NCBI GenBank assembly: GCA_025934485.1
Contig: JAICXX010000004.1
Span: 1 to 64,000, forward strand
Direction: 5' to 3'
Length of the DNA: 64,000 nucleotides
DNA from: Chitinophagaceae bacterium
Lineage (GTDB): Bacteria; Bacteroidota; Bacteroidia; Chitinophagales; Chitinophagaceae
Shown: in pieces, positions 52,475-61,363 of the stretch
How positions within the stretch are numbered: position 1 is the stretch's first letter
How the letters are laid out: every line of letters starts with the position of its first letter
The notes under the pieces: model-generated
Told to the model about the DNA's origin: nothing
The model's input: only the letters and a program-made list of their open reading frames with translations
Database searches by the model: none
Position numbers and translations under genes: made by a program

Positions 52475-53539
52475 TTAGTTCTGGCCGGCCATCTTCTCGG
52501 CATTCTCCGCGAACTGCAGCCCGTCGATGAATTCCTGGACATCGCCGTTCAGGACGTCGTCGAGGTTGTATACGGTGAGGCCGATACGATGATCCGTTAC
52601 CCGGCCCTGTGGGAAGTTATAGGTCCTGATCTTGGCGCTGCGGTCACCCGTGCTCACCAGACTTTTCCGATGCCGCGCGATCTCCTCCTCCTGCTTCCGG
52701 ACCTGATCCTCATAGAGTTTCGTCCGTAACATCTGCATGGCCTTTTCGCGGTTGCCAAGCTGGCTCCGTTCCGTTTGGCAGACGACGACGACGCCGGTGG
52801 GGATATGGGTCAGAAATACCTTGGTTTCTACCTTGTTGACGTTCTGGCCGCCGGCGCCGCCGCTCCGGGCCGTTTCCATCTTTACGTCGCTTTCTTTAAG
52901 CTCGAAATCCACCTCCTCCGCCTCGGGCATCACGGCCACAGTAGCCGCACTTGTATGGACGCGTCCGCTCTGTTCGGTGTCGGGTACCCGCTGTACGCGA
53001 TGCACCCCGCTTTCGAATTTGAGTGTACCATAGACGTCCTCGCCGACGACCTCCACCTGCACCTCTTTATAACCGCCAACCGTACCCTCGCTTTCGCTGA
53101 GTATGGCCGTTTTCCAGCCGCGCTTTTCACAGTATTTGATGTACATCCGAAGCAGATCACCCGCAAACAGGCTGGCCTCATCGCCACCCGTCCCGGCCCT
53201 GATCTCGAGGATCGCATTCTTCTCGTCCTGCGGGTCTTTGGGTATCAGGAGCTGGCGGATATGCGCTTCCATTTGCACCTTCCGCTCTTCCAGCCCGGGA
53301 GCTTCCACCTTGGCCAGGTCCCGGAGCTCGGCATCATCCCCATTGAGCGCCTCTTTATTGAAATCGATGGTATCCAGCAGATCCTTGTATTCCTTATAGG
53401 CGTTGACGATCTTCTCGATGCTGCGGTATTCTTTGCTCATGGCGCTGAACTTCCGGTTGTCGCTCACGACTTCCGGGTTGCTCAAGGCAACTCCGAGGTC
53501 TTCGAATCGGGCATTTATTGCTTCTAACTTGTCTAGCAT
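52475..53539 (-). CDS. prfA: Peptide chain release factor 1
   Basis: The 354-residue factor ends translation at UAA and UAG. The stop-codon tripeptide P-x-T is PDT at residues 186-188 (RVPDTEQ), and the catalytic GGQ is at 230-232 ([10 protein letters not shown]). RF2 would have S-P-F instead of P-x-T. Upstream, on the other strand, the amidohydrolase starts 25 bases away, so the promoters are divergent. Confidence 0.95.
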   Translation of the reverse strand: MLDKLEAINARFEDLGVALSNPEVVSDNRKFSAMSKEYRSIEKIVNAYKEYKDLLDTIDFNKEALNGDDAELRDLAKVEAPGLEERKVQMEAHIRQLLIPKDPQDEKNAILEIRAGTGGDEASLFAGDLLRMYIKYCEKRGWKTAILSESEGTVGGYKEVQVEVVGEDVYGTLKFESGVHRVQRVPDTEQSGRVHTSAATVAVMPEAEEVDFELKESDVKMETARSGGAGGQNVNKVETKVFLTHIPTGVVVVCQTERSQLGNREKAMQMLRTKLYEDQVRKQEEEIARHRKSLVSTGDRSAKIRTYNFPQGRVTDHRIGLTVYNLDDVLNGDVQEFIDGLQFAENAEKMAGQN

Positions 53540-53564
53540 ATCTTAGAGGCGCAAAATTAAACCT

Positions 53565-54875
53565 TTGGGAATGACTTACCGAAAATTCAAAGCCGATTAT
53601 TTATTTACGGGTGAAGAAACCGCGGAACCCGACAGCGTATTGATTACCACGCCTGAAGGTATTGTGCAGGATATCGTTCCGGCCGCGGTAGCAGGGTCCG
53701 ATGTCGTCTATTATCCCGGCTGGCTGGCCCCCGGTTTTATCAATTGTCATTGCCACCTGGAGCTGTCGCATATGCGGGGTGTGCTGCCCGAAGGCACCGG
53801 GCTGGTGGATTTCCTTGCCTCGGTGATGCGCCGACGGAAGCCGGACGAGCGGAAGCCGGGCGCGCGCCCAAGAGAGGGGGGCGCGGGCGGCCCGGCGGAG
53901 GGGGGTGCGAGCGGTCCGGCGGGAGGGACGGGAATGGCACCGGACGTCCACGCGGAAATGATCGGCCGGGCGGCGGCCGCGGCCGAGGAAGAGATGCTGG
54001 CGGGTGGGATCGTGGCCTGCGGCGATATCTGCAACACTGCCGACACGCTCCCGGTGAAGGCCGCGGGCCGGATGCACTATCATAATTTCATCGAGACCAT
54101 GGGTTTTGTGGAAGCGGGGGCACCCGCCCGGATGGCCGCGAGCAAGGTCGTTTTCGATGCGTTCGAGACCGTTTTCCCGGGGAGGAATTCCATTGTTGCG
54201 CATGCGCCCTATTCCGTCTCCCCCGCCCTCTTCAAGCTGATCGCGGACCATGGGGCAGAATATGGAGCACACCATGGGGCAGCTCAGCTGCTCACCATCC
54301 ATAACCAGGAAACGGAAGCCGAGAACGAATTCTATCTTACCGGCAAAGGGGATTTCCTGCGGCTTTATGAGGCGCTGGGACTCGATGTTTCCTTTTTTAA
54401 AGGAACGGGGAAACGGAGCCTGGAGAGCATCCTTCCTTTTTTTCATCAGGATCAGCGGCTGATCCTCGTGCATAATGTGGCGACCACGGCGGAAGACCTG
54501 GCGGATATGGGGTCTCCGAAATTGCCTTCTTTGTACTTCTGTTTGTGCCCCAATGCGAACCTGTATATTTCAGGGCGGCTGCCTGACCTGGATCTGCTAC
54601 AGCGGAGCGGCATCCCCCTGGTGCTGGGGACCGATAGCCTGGCATCCAACCATCAGCTGGATCTGCTGGCGGAAATGAAGACCTTGCAGCAACATTTTCC
54701 GCAGCTGGAGACGGCAACTTTATTGAAGTGGGCAACTGCCGGTGGGGCGAAGGCCCTGGGGATCGAAACCACGGTCGGGAGGTTTGCGAAGGGAATGCGG
54801 CCGGGGGTGGTTTCCGTGTCCCATTTAGATGGAGAACGATTGATGAAAGACAGCAGGGCAAGACGGTTGCTCTGA
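53565..54875 (+). CDS. Amidohydrolase superfamily protein with Gly/Pro-rich insertion
   Basis: The 436-residue metal-dependent hydrolase has the two-His motif NCHCHLE (His62 and His64), VAHAPYS near residue 212, LVHNVAT near residue 303, and the metal Asp in LGTDSLASN. It resembles deaminases of the ATZ/TRZ type (SAH, methylthioadenosine or aminofutalosine deaminases), but the substrate cannot be told. Residues ~91-126 (53835-53942) are a very GC-rich Gly, Pro, Ala, Arg insertion made of short tandem duplications, in a surface loop. Start: M1 or M3 (53571). Confidence 0.82.
   Translation: MGMTYRKFKADYLFTGEETAEPDSVLITTPEGIVQDIVPAAVAGSDVVYYPGWLAPGFINCHCHLELSHMRGVLPEGTGLVDFLASVMRRRKPDERKPGARPREGGAGGPAEGGASGPAGGTGMAPDVHAEMIGRAAAAAEEEMLAGGIVACGDICNTADTLPVKAAGRMHYHNFIETMGFVEAGAPARMAASKVVFDAFETVFPGRNSIVAHAPYSVSPALFKLIADHGAEYGAHHGAAQLLTIHNQETEAENEFYLTGKGDFLRLYEALGLDVSFFKGTGKRSLESILPFFHQDQRLILVHNVATTAEDLADMGSPKLPSLYFCLCPNANLYISGRLPDLDLLQRSGIPLVLGTDSLASNHQLDLLAEMKTLQQHFPQLETATLLKWATAGGAKALGIETTVGRFAKGMRPGVVSVSHLDGERLMKDSRARRLL
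53835..53942 (+). repeat. Slippage-type tandem duplications inside the amidohydrolase gene
   Basis: A 15-bp unit occurs twice (53835-53849 and 53850-53864; RKPDE then RKPGA). A 24-bp unit occurs twice (53874-53897 and 53898-53921; 21 of 24 bases equal). Both keep the frame. The composition is far more GC-rich than the rest of the gene. Confidence 0.8.
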
Positions 54876-54883
54876 TAGCCGGA

Positions 54884-55624
54884 TCAGCCTAAAACAGTCT
54901 GCAGAACCGCCAGCGTCCTCATCTCCCCGAAATCCGAAACGTGCAGTGCATAAAAGGAAAGATAGGCCTGGAGCAGGATACGCCGGGTCTCCTGGTTGAG
55001 GGGAAGTTCGATGAGCTCTTGCGGCTGTTGCACCCGCAGAAGCTGCGCGGTCAGGTAGCTGTAGTTGCCTTCGAGAAAATAGGGATGTTCGGGATGCTCG
55101 GCGACGAACTGCCCTTCTTTGAGATCGAGAAAACTGTTCTTTGCGCTGTAATCGTCATGGATACGAAATCCGAAGAAGACGGCGAGATGCAGGATGAAAA
55201 AAAGCGGGAAATTGGCCAGCACCCGGCTCTGCCCCGCGTCGAGATGAAGAAAGGCATCTTCGATGAAATAGAACAGCTCCGGGTTGGGTTCGGGCTGCCG
55301 AAGACATTTTTGCAGCAGCTCGACCATGAGCAAGGCCACGGAATTCCTGATCACATCGAAAAAGATATGCTGGTACAACACTGCCCATTTAAATTCGCGG
55401 ATGCGTTGCAGGTTCTTCAGCTCGTTGTGATAGACGATGAGGTCGAGGATGGCTGCCGGCTGGAAAAGACCCGCTTTCCCGGGGCCTTTTTTGGAAGAGC
55501 TTCGAACACCATTAACGAGATAGGATTGTATCCCGAAAAGCTCGGTGTAGATGGTGACGACGAGGCTCGTCTCGCCGTATTTGACGGCGCGTAGAACTAT
55601 CCCGCGGGTTTTGTGCAATTCCAT
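54884..55624 (-). CDS. recO: DNA repair protein RecO
   Basis: The protein acts with RecF and RecR to load RecA. I begin it at 55624 (MELHKTRGIVL, 246 residues); the ATG at 55633 adds three residues. It has an OB-fold N-terminus (GIVLRAVKYGETSLVVTIYT) and the helical C-terminal part. The usual four-Cys zinc site is not seen, as in many relatives. It starts divergently from the exporter gene at 55676 and ends 8 bases after the amidohydrolase stop. Confidence 0.9.
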   Translation of the reverse strand: MELHKTRGIVLRAVKYGETSLVVTIYTELFGIQSYLVNGVRSSSKKGPGKAGLFQPAAILDLIVYHNELKNLQRIREFKWAVLYQHIFFDVIRNSVALLMVELLQKCLRQPEPNPELFYFIEDAFLHLDAGQSRVLANFPLFFILHLAVFFGFRIHDDYSAKNSFLDLKEGQFVAEHPEHPYFLEGNYSYLTAQLLRVQQPQELIELPLNQETRRILLQAYLSFYALHVSDFGEMRTLAVLQTVLG

Positions 55625-55675
55625 ACGGACCAAATCTCCTCAAATTGCCGTTTATTTGTAAAATAATTTTCTAGC

Positions 55676-58027
55676 ATGTGGGAATCCATCGCGCGTATAG
55701 TCCTGAAGTACAGATTGTTCTGGTTGATCGTTTTGTTATCCGTTACCGGCTTTATGGCCTATCATGCTTCCCGCGTAAGGCTGAGCTATGACTTCAACAG
55801 CGCAATTCCCACGGATAATCCTAAATACAAGGCCTACCAGGAATTCCGCAAAAAGTTTGGCGAAGACGGCAATATGCTGGTGATCGGCGTGCAAACGGAT
55901 AAACTATTTCAACGAGATGTCTTCGACGACTATATCAAGCTCACGGAGGAGCTAAAAAAGGTACCCGGCGTCGACGACGTCCTCGGCATCGCGAACGCCA
56001 TCAACCTGATAAAGGATACGGCGACACAAAAGCCCGTGGCGGTACCCATCTTCCCGGCGCACCATGCATCGCAGGCGCAAATCGACAGCGGAAAAGCCGT
56101 TCTCCTGGGATTACCCTTTTATCAGGGTCTTTTGTACAATTCGCACACCGATGCCTGGAATACGGTCCTGCACGTCAATAAAAACGTGATGAACTCGGCC
56201 CAGCGCATTGTCACGGTCAATGCCATCACCGGTCTGGTGGACGCCTTCGGTGCGCGTCATGGGCTCGATATGCACTATAGCGGGCTGCCACTGATCCGCA
56301 GCCGGATGGCGGCCAAGGTGGCGAGCGAGACCAAATGGTTCCTCCTGGGATCGATATGTATCCTTGCGCTAATCCTGCTTTTATTCTTTCGAAGCTTCAG
56401 CACCATGCTGCTGTCCCTGGCCGTGGTGATCATCGGCGTGGTCTTCAGCTTCGGGACCATGGACCTCCTGGGTTATAAGATCACCCTCCTAAACGCGCTT
56501 ACCCCTACCCTGGTGGTGGTCATCGGGATACCCAATTGTATCTATTTCATGAACAAATACCATACGGCCTACCGCGACACGGGGGACAAACACGAAGCCC
56601 TCGTAGTCATGATCGGTCGCATGGGCATCGTGACCCTGTTCTGCAATCTCACCGCAGCCATTGGCTTCGGGGTATTTGCACTTACGCGCAGCGCCATCCT
56701 CAACGAGTTCGGCGTGGTCGCGGGGATCAATATCATGCTGCTGTTCTTTATCTCGTTTATCCTGATCCCTGTGGTCCTCAGCTATCTGCCCGCCCCGCAA
56801 CCCAAACACATGCGGTATCTTCAGAACAAGCTACTCTCGACCATCCTGAAACGGCTCGAGATCTGGACCGTGCATCATCAAAAGATCATCTACGCCCTCA
56901 CCGCCCTGATCCTGATATTGTCGGTAGCCGGGATGTTCCGGTTACGGTCCGAAGGATTTATCGTAGACGATCTCCCGCAAAAAGACCGGCTCTTTACCGA
57001 TCTCAAATTCTTCGAAAAGAATTTCAAAGGCGTCATGCCGCTGGAGATCGTGATCGATACGAAGAGAAAAAAAGGATGGCGGGCGGCGCCCACCAAATTG
57101 CTTGACAGTATCGATGTGCTGAGCAAATACATCGCCGCACAGCCTGAGATGGCGAGGCCGCTGAGTTTACCGGAATTCCTCAAGTTTTTACGCCAATCCT
57201 ATTATGGCGGGGACAGCAGCAATTACGATATCCCGAACCAGGCGGATATCGCCCTGATGTCTTCCTATGTAAGTCTCGACGCAAAGGCGCAGCCGGGAGC
57301 TAAGAACAATACGTTGTCAAAACTGCTCCACAGTTTCGTGGATAGCAACCAGCAGGAGTTCCGAGTAAGCGTGAACATGGCTGATATCGGCAGCAAACGG
57401 CTGCCCGTAGTGCTCGACGATCTCAAAAAGAAAACGGATGAACTATTCGACTCGGCCCACACGCGGGTGGAATTCACGGGCACCAGCGTGACCTATCTGG
57501 AAGGCAGCAGCTTTATCATCAAAGGTCTCAAAGATAGCATCATGTGGGCCTTCGTGCTGATCGCCGCCTGTATGCTCTTCCTGTTCCGAAGCATCCGCAT
57601 CCTGATCTGCTCGCTGGCCCCCAACATCATCCCGCTGATCATTACCGCAGGCATCATGGGCTGGGCGGGCGTCCGCCTGCGGCCATCGACGGTGATCGTG
57701 TTCAGCATCGCGCTGGGCATCGCCATCGATATCACCATCCGTTTCCTTGTAAACTACAGACAGGTTGCACCGCAAGCAGGGGAGACCGCCGTGGTCGACA
57801 CCATTAATACCACAGGGATCAGTATCCTCTACACCTCGCTGGTGCTTACCGCGGGTTTCGTGATCTTTTGTTTCAGTGATTTTGGGGGGATACTCGCACT
57901 CGGCTGGCTGACCTCGCTCACCCTGGTGATCGCCACGATAACCAACCTGGTATTCTTGCCGGTGCTACTGCTGGGGCTGACGAAGGGAATACGCAAAAAG
58001 ACTATATCTCAACCAGCCCATTCTTAA
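55676..58027 (+). CDS. RND/MMPL-type membrane exporter
   Basis: The 783-residue protein has the RND layout: TM1 at residues 13-32, a periplasmic loop of about 170 residues, five helices, a second periplasmic loop, and six C-terminal helices. The fold matches the MMPL/hydrophobe-exporter (HpnN-like) class with two repeats of the sterol-sensing-like helices, for example LNALTPTLVVVIGIPNCIYF and GVRLRPSTVIVFSIALGIAI. Substrates may be lipids. The gene overlaps the 3' end of the opposite-strand regulator by 26 bases. Confidence 0.85.
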   Translation: MWESIARIVLKYRLFWLIVLLSVTGFMAYHASRVRLSYDFNSAIPTDNPKYKAYQEFRKKFGEDGNMLVIGVQTDKLFQRDVFDDYIKLTEELKKVPGVDDVLGIANAINLIKDTATQKPVAVPIFPAHHASQAQIDSGKAVLLGLPFYQGLLYNSHTDAWNTVLHVNKNVMNSAQRIVTVNAITGLVDAFGARHGLDMHYSGLPLIRSRMAAKVASETKWFLLGSICILALILLLFFRSFSTMLLSLAVVIIGVVFSFGTMDLLGYKITLLNALTPTLVVVIGIPNCIYFMNKYHTAYRDTGDKHEALVVMIGRMGIVTLFCNLTAAIGFGVFALTRSAILNEFGVVAGINIMLLFFISFILIPVVLSYLPAPQPKHMRYLQNKLLSTILKRLEIWTVHHQKIIYALTALILILSVAGMFRLRSEGFIVDDLPQKDRLFTDLKFFEKNFKGVMPLEIVIDTKRKKGWRAAPTKLLDSIDVLSKYIAAQPEMARPLSLPEFLKFLRQSYYGGDSSNYDIPNQADIALMSSYVSLDAKAQPGAKNNTLSKLLHSFVDSNQQEFRVSVNMADIGSKRLPVVLDDLKKKTDELFDSAHTRVEFTGTSVTYLEGSSFIIKGLKDSIMWAFVLIAACMLFLFRSIRILICSLAPNIIPLIITAGIMGWAGVRLRPSTVIVFSIALGIAIDITIRFLVNYRQVAPQAGETAVVDTINTTGISILYTSLVLTAGFVIFCFSDFGGILALGWLTSLTLVIATITNLVFLPVLLLGLTKGIRKKTISQPAHS

Positions 58028-58661
58028 TGGCGAACATCACGAGCCCCACCCTTGTGCGGACCTTGAGTTTTTCGAACAGGGTGTTCCGGTAATTATCCAC
58101 GGTGCGGGGGCTAATGAACAGTTTATCGGCGATGTCCTTATAGGACATTTCGGAGCAAACCATCCGCAGGAACTCTTTTTCCTTGTCACCGAGAACGATG
58201 GGATCCTCAGGGTTGCCCAGGTCTTTATGCAGACCGCTGATGATCTTGCCCGAGATATATTCAGAGAGATAGAAATCCTTTTTCATGATCGAATCCAGCG
58301 CCAGCTTGAGCTCTTCCGGTTCGATATTTTTCAGGATATAGCCTTTGGCGCCCAGCCGCAGCATGCGGATGATTGTATTTTCATCGCTGAACATGGAGAG
58401 CGCCAGTACCTTGATCTGGGGATAGTTCTTATGCAGCCAGCGCACGGTCTCATAACCGTCCATATCCGGCATATTGACATCCAGCAGAACAATATCCGGA
58501 ATAATATATTGGGTGATCTTGTTCTTTAGATCCTTTCCATTGTCACCTTCGAACAAGACACTGTAATTCTCAAAGGATCCGATGAGCTTTGCCAGAGCCT
58601 TCCGTAATAGACTGTGATCATCTACAATGCCTACCTCTATTTTCTTTGTTGCTGCTCCCAT
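58002..58661 (-). CDS. NarL/LuxR-type response regulator
   Basis: The 219-residue protein has a receiver with IVDDHSLLR (residues 12-20), Asp61 in VLLDVNMPDMDG, and a conserved Lys in GYILKNIEPEEL. The C-terminal LuxR HTH is CSEMSYKDIADKLFISPRTV followed by DNYRNTLFEKL. The stop overlaps the exporter gene by 26 bases in tail-to-tail fashion. The cognate kinase is the next gene upstream, 15 bases away. Confidence 0.93.
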   Translation of the reverse strand: MGAATKKIEVGIVDDHSLLRKALAKLIGSFENYSVLFEGDNGKDLKNKITQYIIPDIVLLDVNMPDMDGYETVRWLHKNYPQIKVLALSMFSDENTIIRMLRLGAKGYILKNIEPEELKLALDSIMKKDFYLSEYISGKIISGLHKDLGNPEDPIVLGDKEKEFLRMVCSEMSYKDIADKLFISPRTVDNYRNTLFEKLKVRTRVGLVMFAIKNGLVEI

Positions 58662-58676
58662 ATCAAATTATAAATT

Positions 58677-59480
58677 CTACTTATCCAGGGGCAACTCCAC
58701 TTTGATGGATGTTCCCTCGCCCGGAGTGCTGTGAACAGTGATTTGAGCGCCGATCAGGGAGGCACGGTTTGTCATACTTTTCAGGCCAATACCACTGGAA
58801 GAGGACGCCTGAGTTCGCTTTTTTTCGATGTCAAACCCGACCCCATTGTCCTCGACTTTCAGAACAAATTTATTATCAATTGAGTAATTAACCGCAATAT
58901 TTACGTGAGTGGCCCTGGAATGTTTTAAAATATTGTTCATCATCTCCTGGAACATGCGATATAGGAATATAGAGCGCTGATCTTCAAGTTTGTACTCCTC
59001 ACCTTCGACGGCAAAGCTTACCTGCAGCAAGCCCGTGCGCTGAAGACTGTCCAGATCGAACCGGATGGCCTCTAAAAAGCCGATCTGCGTGATCCGATCC
59101 GTGTGCATACTCTTCGTGAGATTACCCATGTCGAAGATCACTTTGTTCAGCATTTGCCTGCTGGTCTGCACGCTTTCATAGGCCGGGTGGTCTTTCTCCA
59201 GCGGAAGAATAGACAGGGAAAGCTTGACGACCGAAAGGACCTGACCGATATTATCATGCAGTTCCTGGGCGATGGTCTTGAAGGTGGTTTCCTGTATCTC
59301 TAACTGGGAGCGGAGAAGCTCTTGCTGGTACTGATCTTTCATCCGGGCCAGCTGTTGCTCCTGGCGGTGCTGCCTGCGCTGGTAGAGAAAGAGCATAGAG
59401 ACGATGAAGCCGACTAGCAGGAAGGCCAGCGCAACTGCAATTAGTATGATGACATAGATTTCCTGGTTCTCAGCCGGCAT
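58677..59480 (-). CDS. HisKA_3-type sensor histidine kinase
   Basis: I place the start at 59480 (MPAENQEIYV, 267 residues). The ORF is open to 59822, but those 114 extra codons are out of frame over the upstream 7-TM gene and have no kinase features. One membrane helix lies at residues 7-33, followed by a coiled linker, the phosphoacceptor His75 in IAQELHDNIGQVLS, and HATPase boxes FQEMMNNILKHS and VEDNGVGFDI. With no sensor domain of its own, it probably reads the state of the 7-TM protein, whose gene overlaps it by 40 bases (59441-59480). Confidence 0.9.
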   Translation of the reverse strand: MPAENQEIYVIILIAVALAFLLVGFIVSMLFLYQRRQHRQEQQLARMKDQYQQELLRSQLEIQETTFKTIAQELHDNIGQVLSVVKLSLSILPLEKDHPAYESVQTSRQMLNKVIFDMGNLTKSMHTDRITQIGFLEAIRFDLDSLQRTGLLQVSFAVEGEEYKLEDQRSIFLYRMFQEMMNNILKHSRATHVNIAVNYSIDNKFVLKVEDNGVGFDIEKKRTQASSSSGIGLKSMTNRASLIGAQITVHSTPGEGTSIKVELPLDK

Positions 59481-60124
59481 AAAAAGGCGATAGTGAACGA
59501 TAAATATTGCAAGATATTCAATAACACAAATATCAGGAGTAAATTCCTCAAAATCACTTTTGGCAACGCCCTGACAAGGTTGGTCGTTCCATAAAATGGA
59601 AAAGTACAGGCGTAATAGAACAGCAAACCACTGGAAATCCAGAAAGCCGGCTGCCGGCTGAGATTCACCGAATCCGGTTGCTGGAACAATTCCCAAAAAT
59701 AATAAATGCAGGACAGGACGATCAGCAGGCAACCCAGGGCATATGTCATCGAATGAAAGACCACCGACCCCTGGATCAACAGGGTATTGATCAGGAAGAT
59801 CGCCGGGTAGATGATCAGACAATATAGTAAGATCCTTTTAGCCGTTTTACTCCGGACGATCTCCCGGATAAAATAGCAATAGAACGAGACGTCGAAGACC
59901 GTGACCAGATTGACAAAAAGCAGGTTATTGATCACTTTGGCATCCTGGATAGCAGATATTGTATCTGTGATCAGGTTGATAAGGAGAAAAAACGAAAAAG
60001 TCTTCAAATACCTGGGATTCTTCCTGCCCCTAAAAATAGTCAGGCTTGCCAGGAATGCGATAGCCGCAAAAATGGGCGAAAAATAATATAAGTGCTCTCC
60101 TAGATATGATCCCATGACCAGCAA
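59441..60124 (-). CDS. Seven-helix membrane protein upstream of the kinase
   Basis: The 227-residue protein is nearly all membrane: seven predicted helices with short loops, for example IFAAIAFLASLTIF, LFVNLVTVFDVSFYCYFI and PAFWISSGLLFYYACTFP. There is no signal peptide. I do not recognise a named family, but the gene-order (7-TM, kinase, LuxR-type regulator) suggests a sensory partner, a receptor-like module or a ligand-binding channel. Starts at 60124 or 60115 are both possible. Confidence 0.78.
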   Translation of the reverse strand: MLVMGSYLGEHLYYFSPIFAAIAFLASLTIFRGRKNPRYLKTFSFFLLINLITDTISAIQDAKVINNLLFVNLVTVFDVSFYCYFIREIVRSKTAKRILLYCLIIYPAIFLINTLLIQGSVVFHSMTYALGCLLIVLSCIYYFWELFQQPDSVNLSRQPAFWISSGLLFYYACTFPFYGTTNLVRALPKVILRNLLLIFVLLNILQYLSFTIAFLCRLRTRKSMSSY

Positions 60125-60152
60125 GATAGCAGATATTCGGCTGTTTTCATAG

Positions 60153-60183
60153 AAAAGGCCCTCCGGGTGGCGGAGGGCCTTTT
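60153..60183. terminator. Strong bidirectional intrinsic terminator
   Basis: AAAAGGCCCTCCG (60153-60165) and CGGAGGGCCTTTT (60171-60183) form a perfect 13-bp stem with a 5-base loop, and T or A tracts are built into both ends. It ends the transcript of the 157-residue protein 29 bases after its stop and lies 29 bases before the 7-TM gene, so the latter has its own promoter. Confidence 0.9.
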
Positions 60184-60211
60184 GCTTATTAAGGATTAAC
60201 AGTTATCTGTC

Positions 60212-60685
60212 CTAAATCACTTCCATGCTGTCATCACGCATAATGATCGTGGATTGACCAAGGGAGGAAGGGGATCCAAAACCGAGACCACAGTAAGGCG
60301 GGCAGGGGATAGGGCCGTCGACGGCCAGGATATCCGTTTTGCCGTTCTTGTTAATCAGCAGTTCCTTGGCATTTTCCAGGGAACCATCTTTGCTACGATT
60401 GGCAACCATTACGACAGTTTGCATGCCTACCAGTTCGGGTTTGCGATAACCTTCGGGGAATACGCCGAAATGGATGCGAACGCCGTTTCCGCCATTTTCC
60501 TTAACCTCGTTCAGGAAGTTTTCCAGTTCTTCTACCGTGTACCAAATGCTCAGAGAATCTGCCCGGCCAAGACGCTCGGTGTTGGCTGCCCAACGCTGTT
60601 GTTTGTAAGCGGAGGTCAAGGCGTTTTTTTCGTTTTTACCTACATGGCTCCGGGCATTTACGGATTTTTCTGTAATAGTGTTCAT
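60212..60685 (-). CDS. 157-residue protein with CPPYC motif, function unknown
   Basis: The protein has no signal peptide or membrane helix. The middle part is mixed alpha/beta (SLSIWYTVEELENFLNEVKE, then VRIHFGVFPEG and TVVMVANRSK). The C-terminal region holds PIPCPPYCGLGFGSPSSLG. Similar small proteins with a C-P-P-x-C motif are common in Bacteroidota as far as I recall, but the function is not known. The two Cys could bind a metal or form a disulfide. A strong terminator follows. Confidence 0.72.
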   Translation of the reverse strand: MNTITEKSVNARSHVGKNEKNALTSAYKQQRWAANTERLGRADSLSIWYTVEELENFLNEVKENGGNGVRIHFGVFPEGYRKPELVGMQTVVMVANRSKDGSLENAKELLINKNGKTDILAVDGPIPCPPYCGLGFGSPSSLGQSTIIMRDDSMEVI

Positions 60686-60914
60686 AGCTGACTGTTTTTA
60701 GAATGTTGAAGAATAATTTGCTTTTGTAAAAGTATTCCCCAAGATTATCAAAACTCGAACACAAGGAACTATAAATCACCTAATTACAATTTAATATTAT
60801 CCGTAAAATAAAGCAGATCAAACAATCAGGAGTTAAATATGACAAAAAAAACGCTTTTTACGCAATAAAAAAACAGCAAAACAACGTGGCTAGACTAGGT
60901 GAGATACGCAGGTG

Positions 60915-60939
60915 TTTTTTGCGTGTTTTACGCAAAAAA
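60915..60939. repeat. 10-bp inverted repeat
   Basis: TTTTTTGCGT and ACGCAAAAAA (60915-60924, 60930-60939) are perfectly complementary with a GTTTT loop. Related CTTTTTACGCAA sequence lies about 55 bases to the left. It may be a terminator on either strand or an operator. Confidence 0.5.
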
Positions 60940-61092
60940 AATACGGGTCATTTTTCAACCGGCATTTTCCCTGGTTTAAAATATTAGTTGGACATTTAGA
61001 TGGAGAGGTTGCCTATTGTCCCGTTTTTAATTTTTGATATCCGTTAAAAATTAGCTCCACCAGGACCTGAAAATGAATTGCTTAGTTAGCAG

Positions 61093-61279
61093 CAGCATAC
61101 ATAACCATTAACACCTTATCCTGTTTTTTTCCAACGCGTGTATGGGTATGTATGCTGATGTTATACTATCAAGATATAAAACGTATGCGTATTGTATTTA
61201 GTGCGCATGAGAAAACCTCGGTGGCTTACCTGCTGTTACCATTCAAAAGCGCTAAAACCGGTCCTAAGGCCGGTTTTTT
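61093..61279 (+). ncRNA. Candidate structured RNA (large hairpin plus intrinsic terminator) upstream of purH
   Basis: CAGCATACATA (61093-61103) pairs with TATGTATGCTG (61147-61157), continued inward by CC/GG after one bulged A and by ACAC/GTGT (61111-61114, 61138-61141). Downstream, AAAACCGG and CCGGTTTT (61254-61261, 61270-61277) form a terminator stem with a T-run. No gene lies upstream on the plus strand, so this is either an independent small RNA or a leader that controls purH by attenuation. The 5' end is not known; the limits given are those of the visible structure. It matches no RNA family that I can recognise. Confidence 0.4.
61254..61279 (+). terminator. Intrinsic terminator 85 bases upstream of purH
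   Basis: AAAACCGG (61254-61261) and CCGGTTTT (61270-61277) with a TCCTAAGG loop that may pair further (CC with GG), followed by TT. It points along the plus strand with no plus-strand gene upstream for more than 3 kb. Confidence 0.8.
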
Positions 61280-61363
61280 CATGGCCAATGACGACCATTG
61301 GTGACCATTTTCGTACTTTCGCACTCCATGGCAAAAAAATGAAAGTAGCTATGGAGCGTCGTT

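Larger units (their letters stand above)
60686..61363. other. 678-base gene-free stretch upstream of purH
   Basis: It contains an IR of TTTTTTGCGT/ACGCAAAAAA (60915-60939), a large hairpin (61093-61157) and an intrinsic terminator (61254-61279), all before the purH start at 61364. No plausible protein gene. The AT-rich left half (60700-60900) has the word TTTTACGCAA and variants several times. Confidence 0.6.

Noticed and set aside
59481-59822. 114-codon N-terminal extension of the HisKA_3-type kinase
   Set aside because: It overlaps the 7-TM gene in another frame and has no kinase or membrane-sensor character; the ATG at 59480 gives a normal kinase start.
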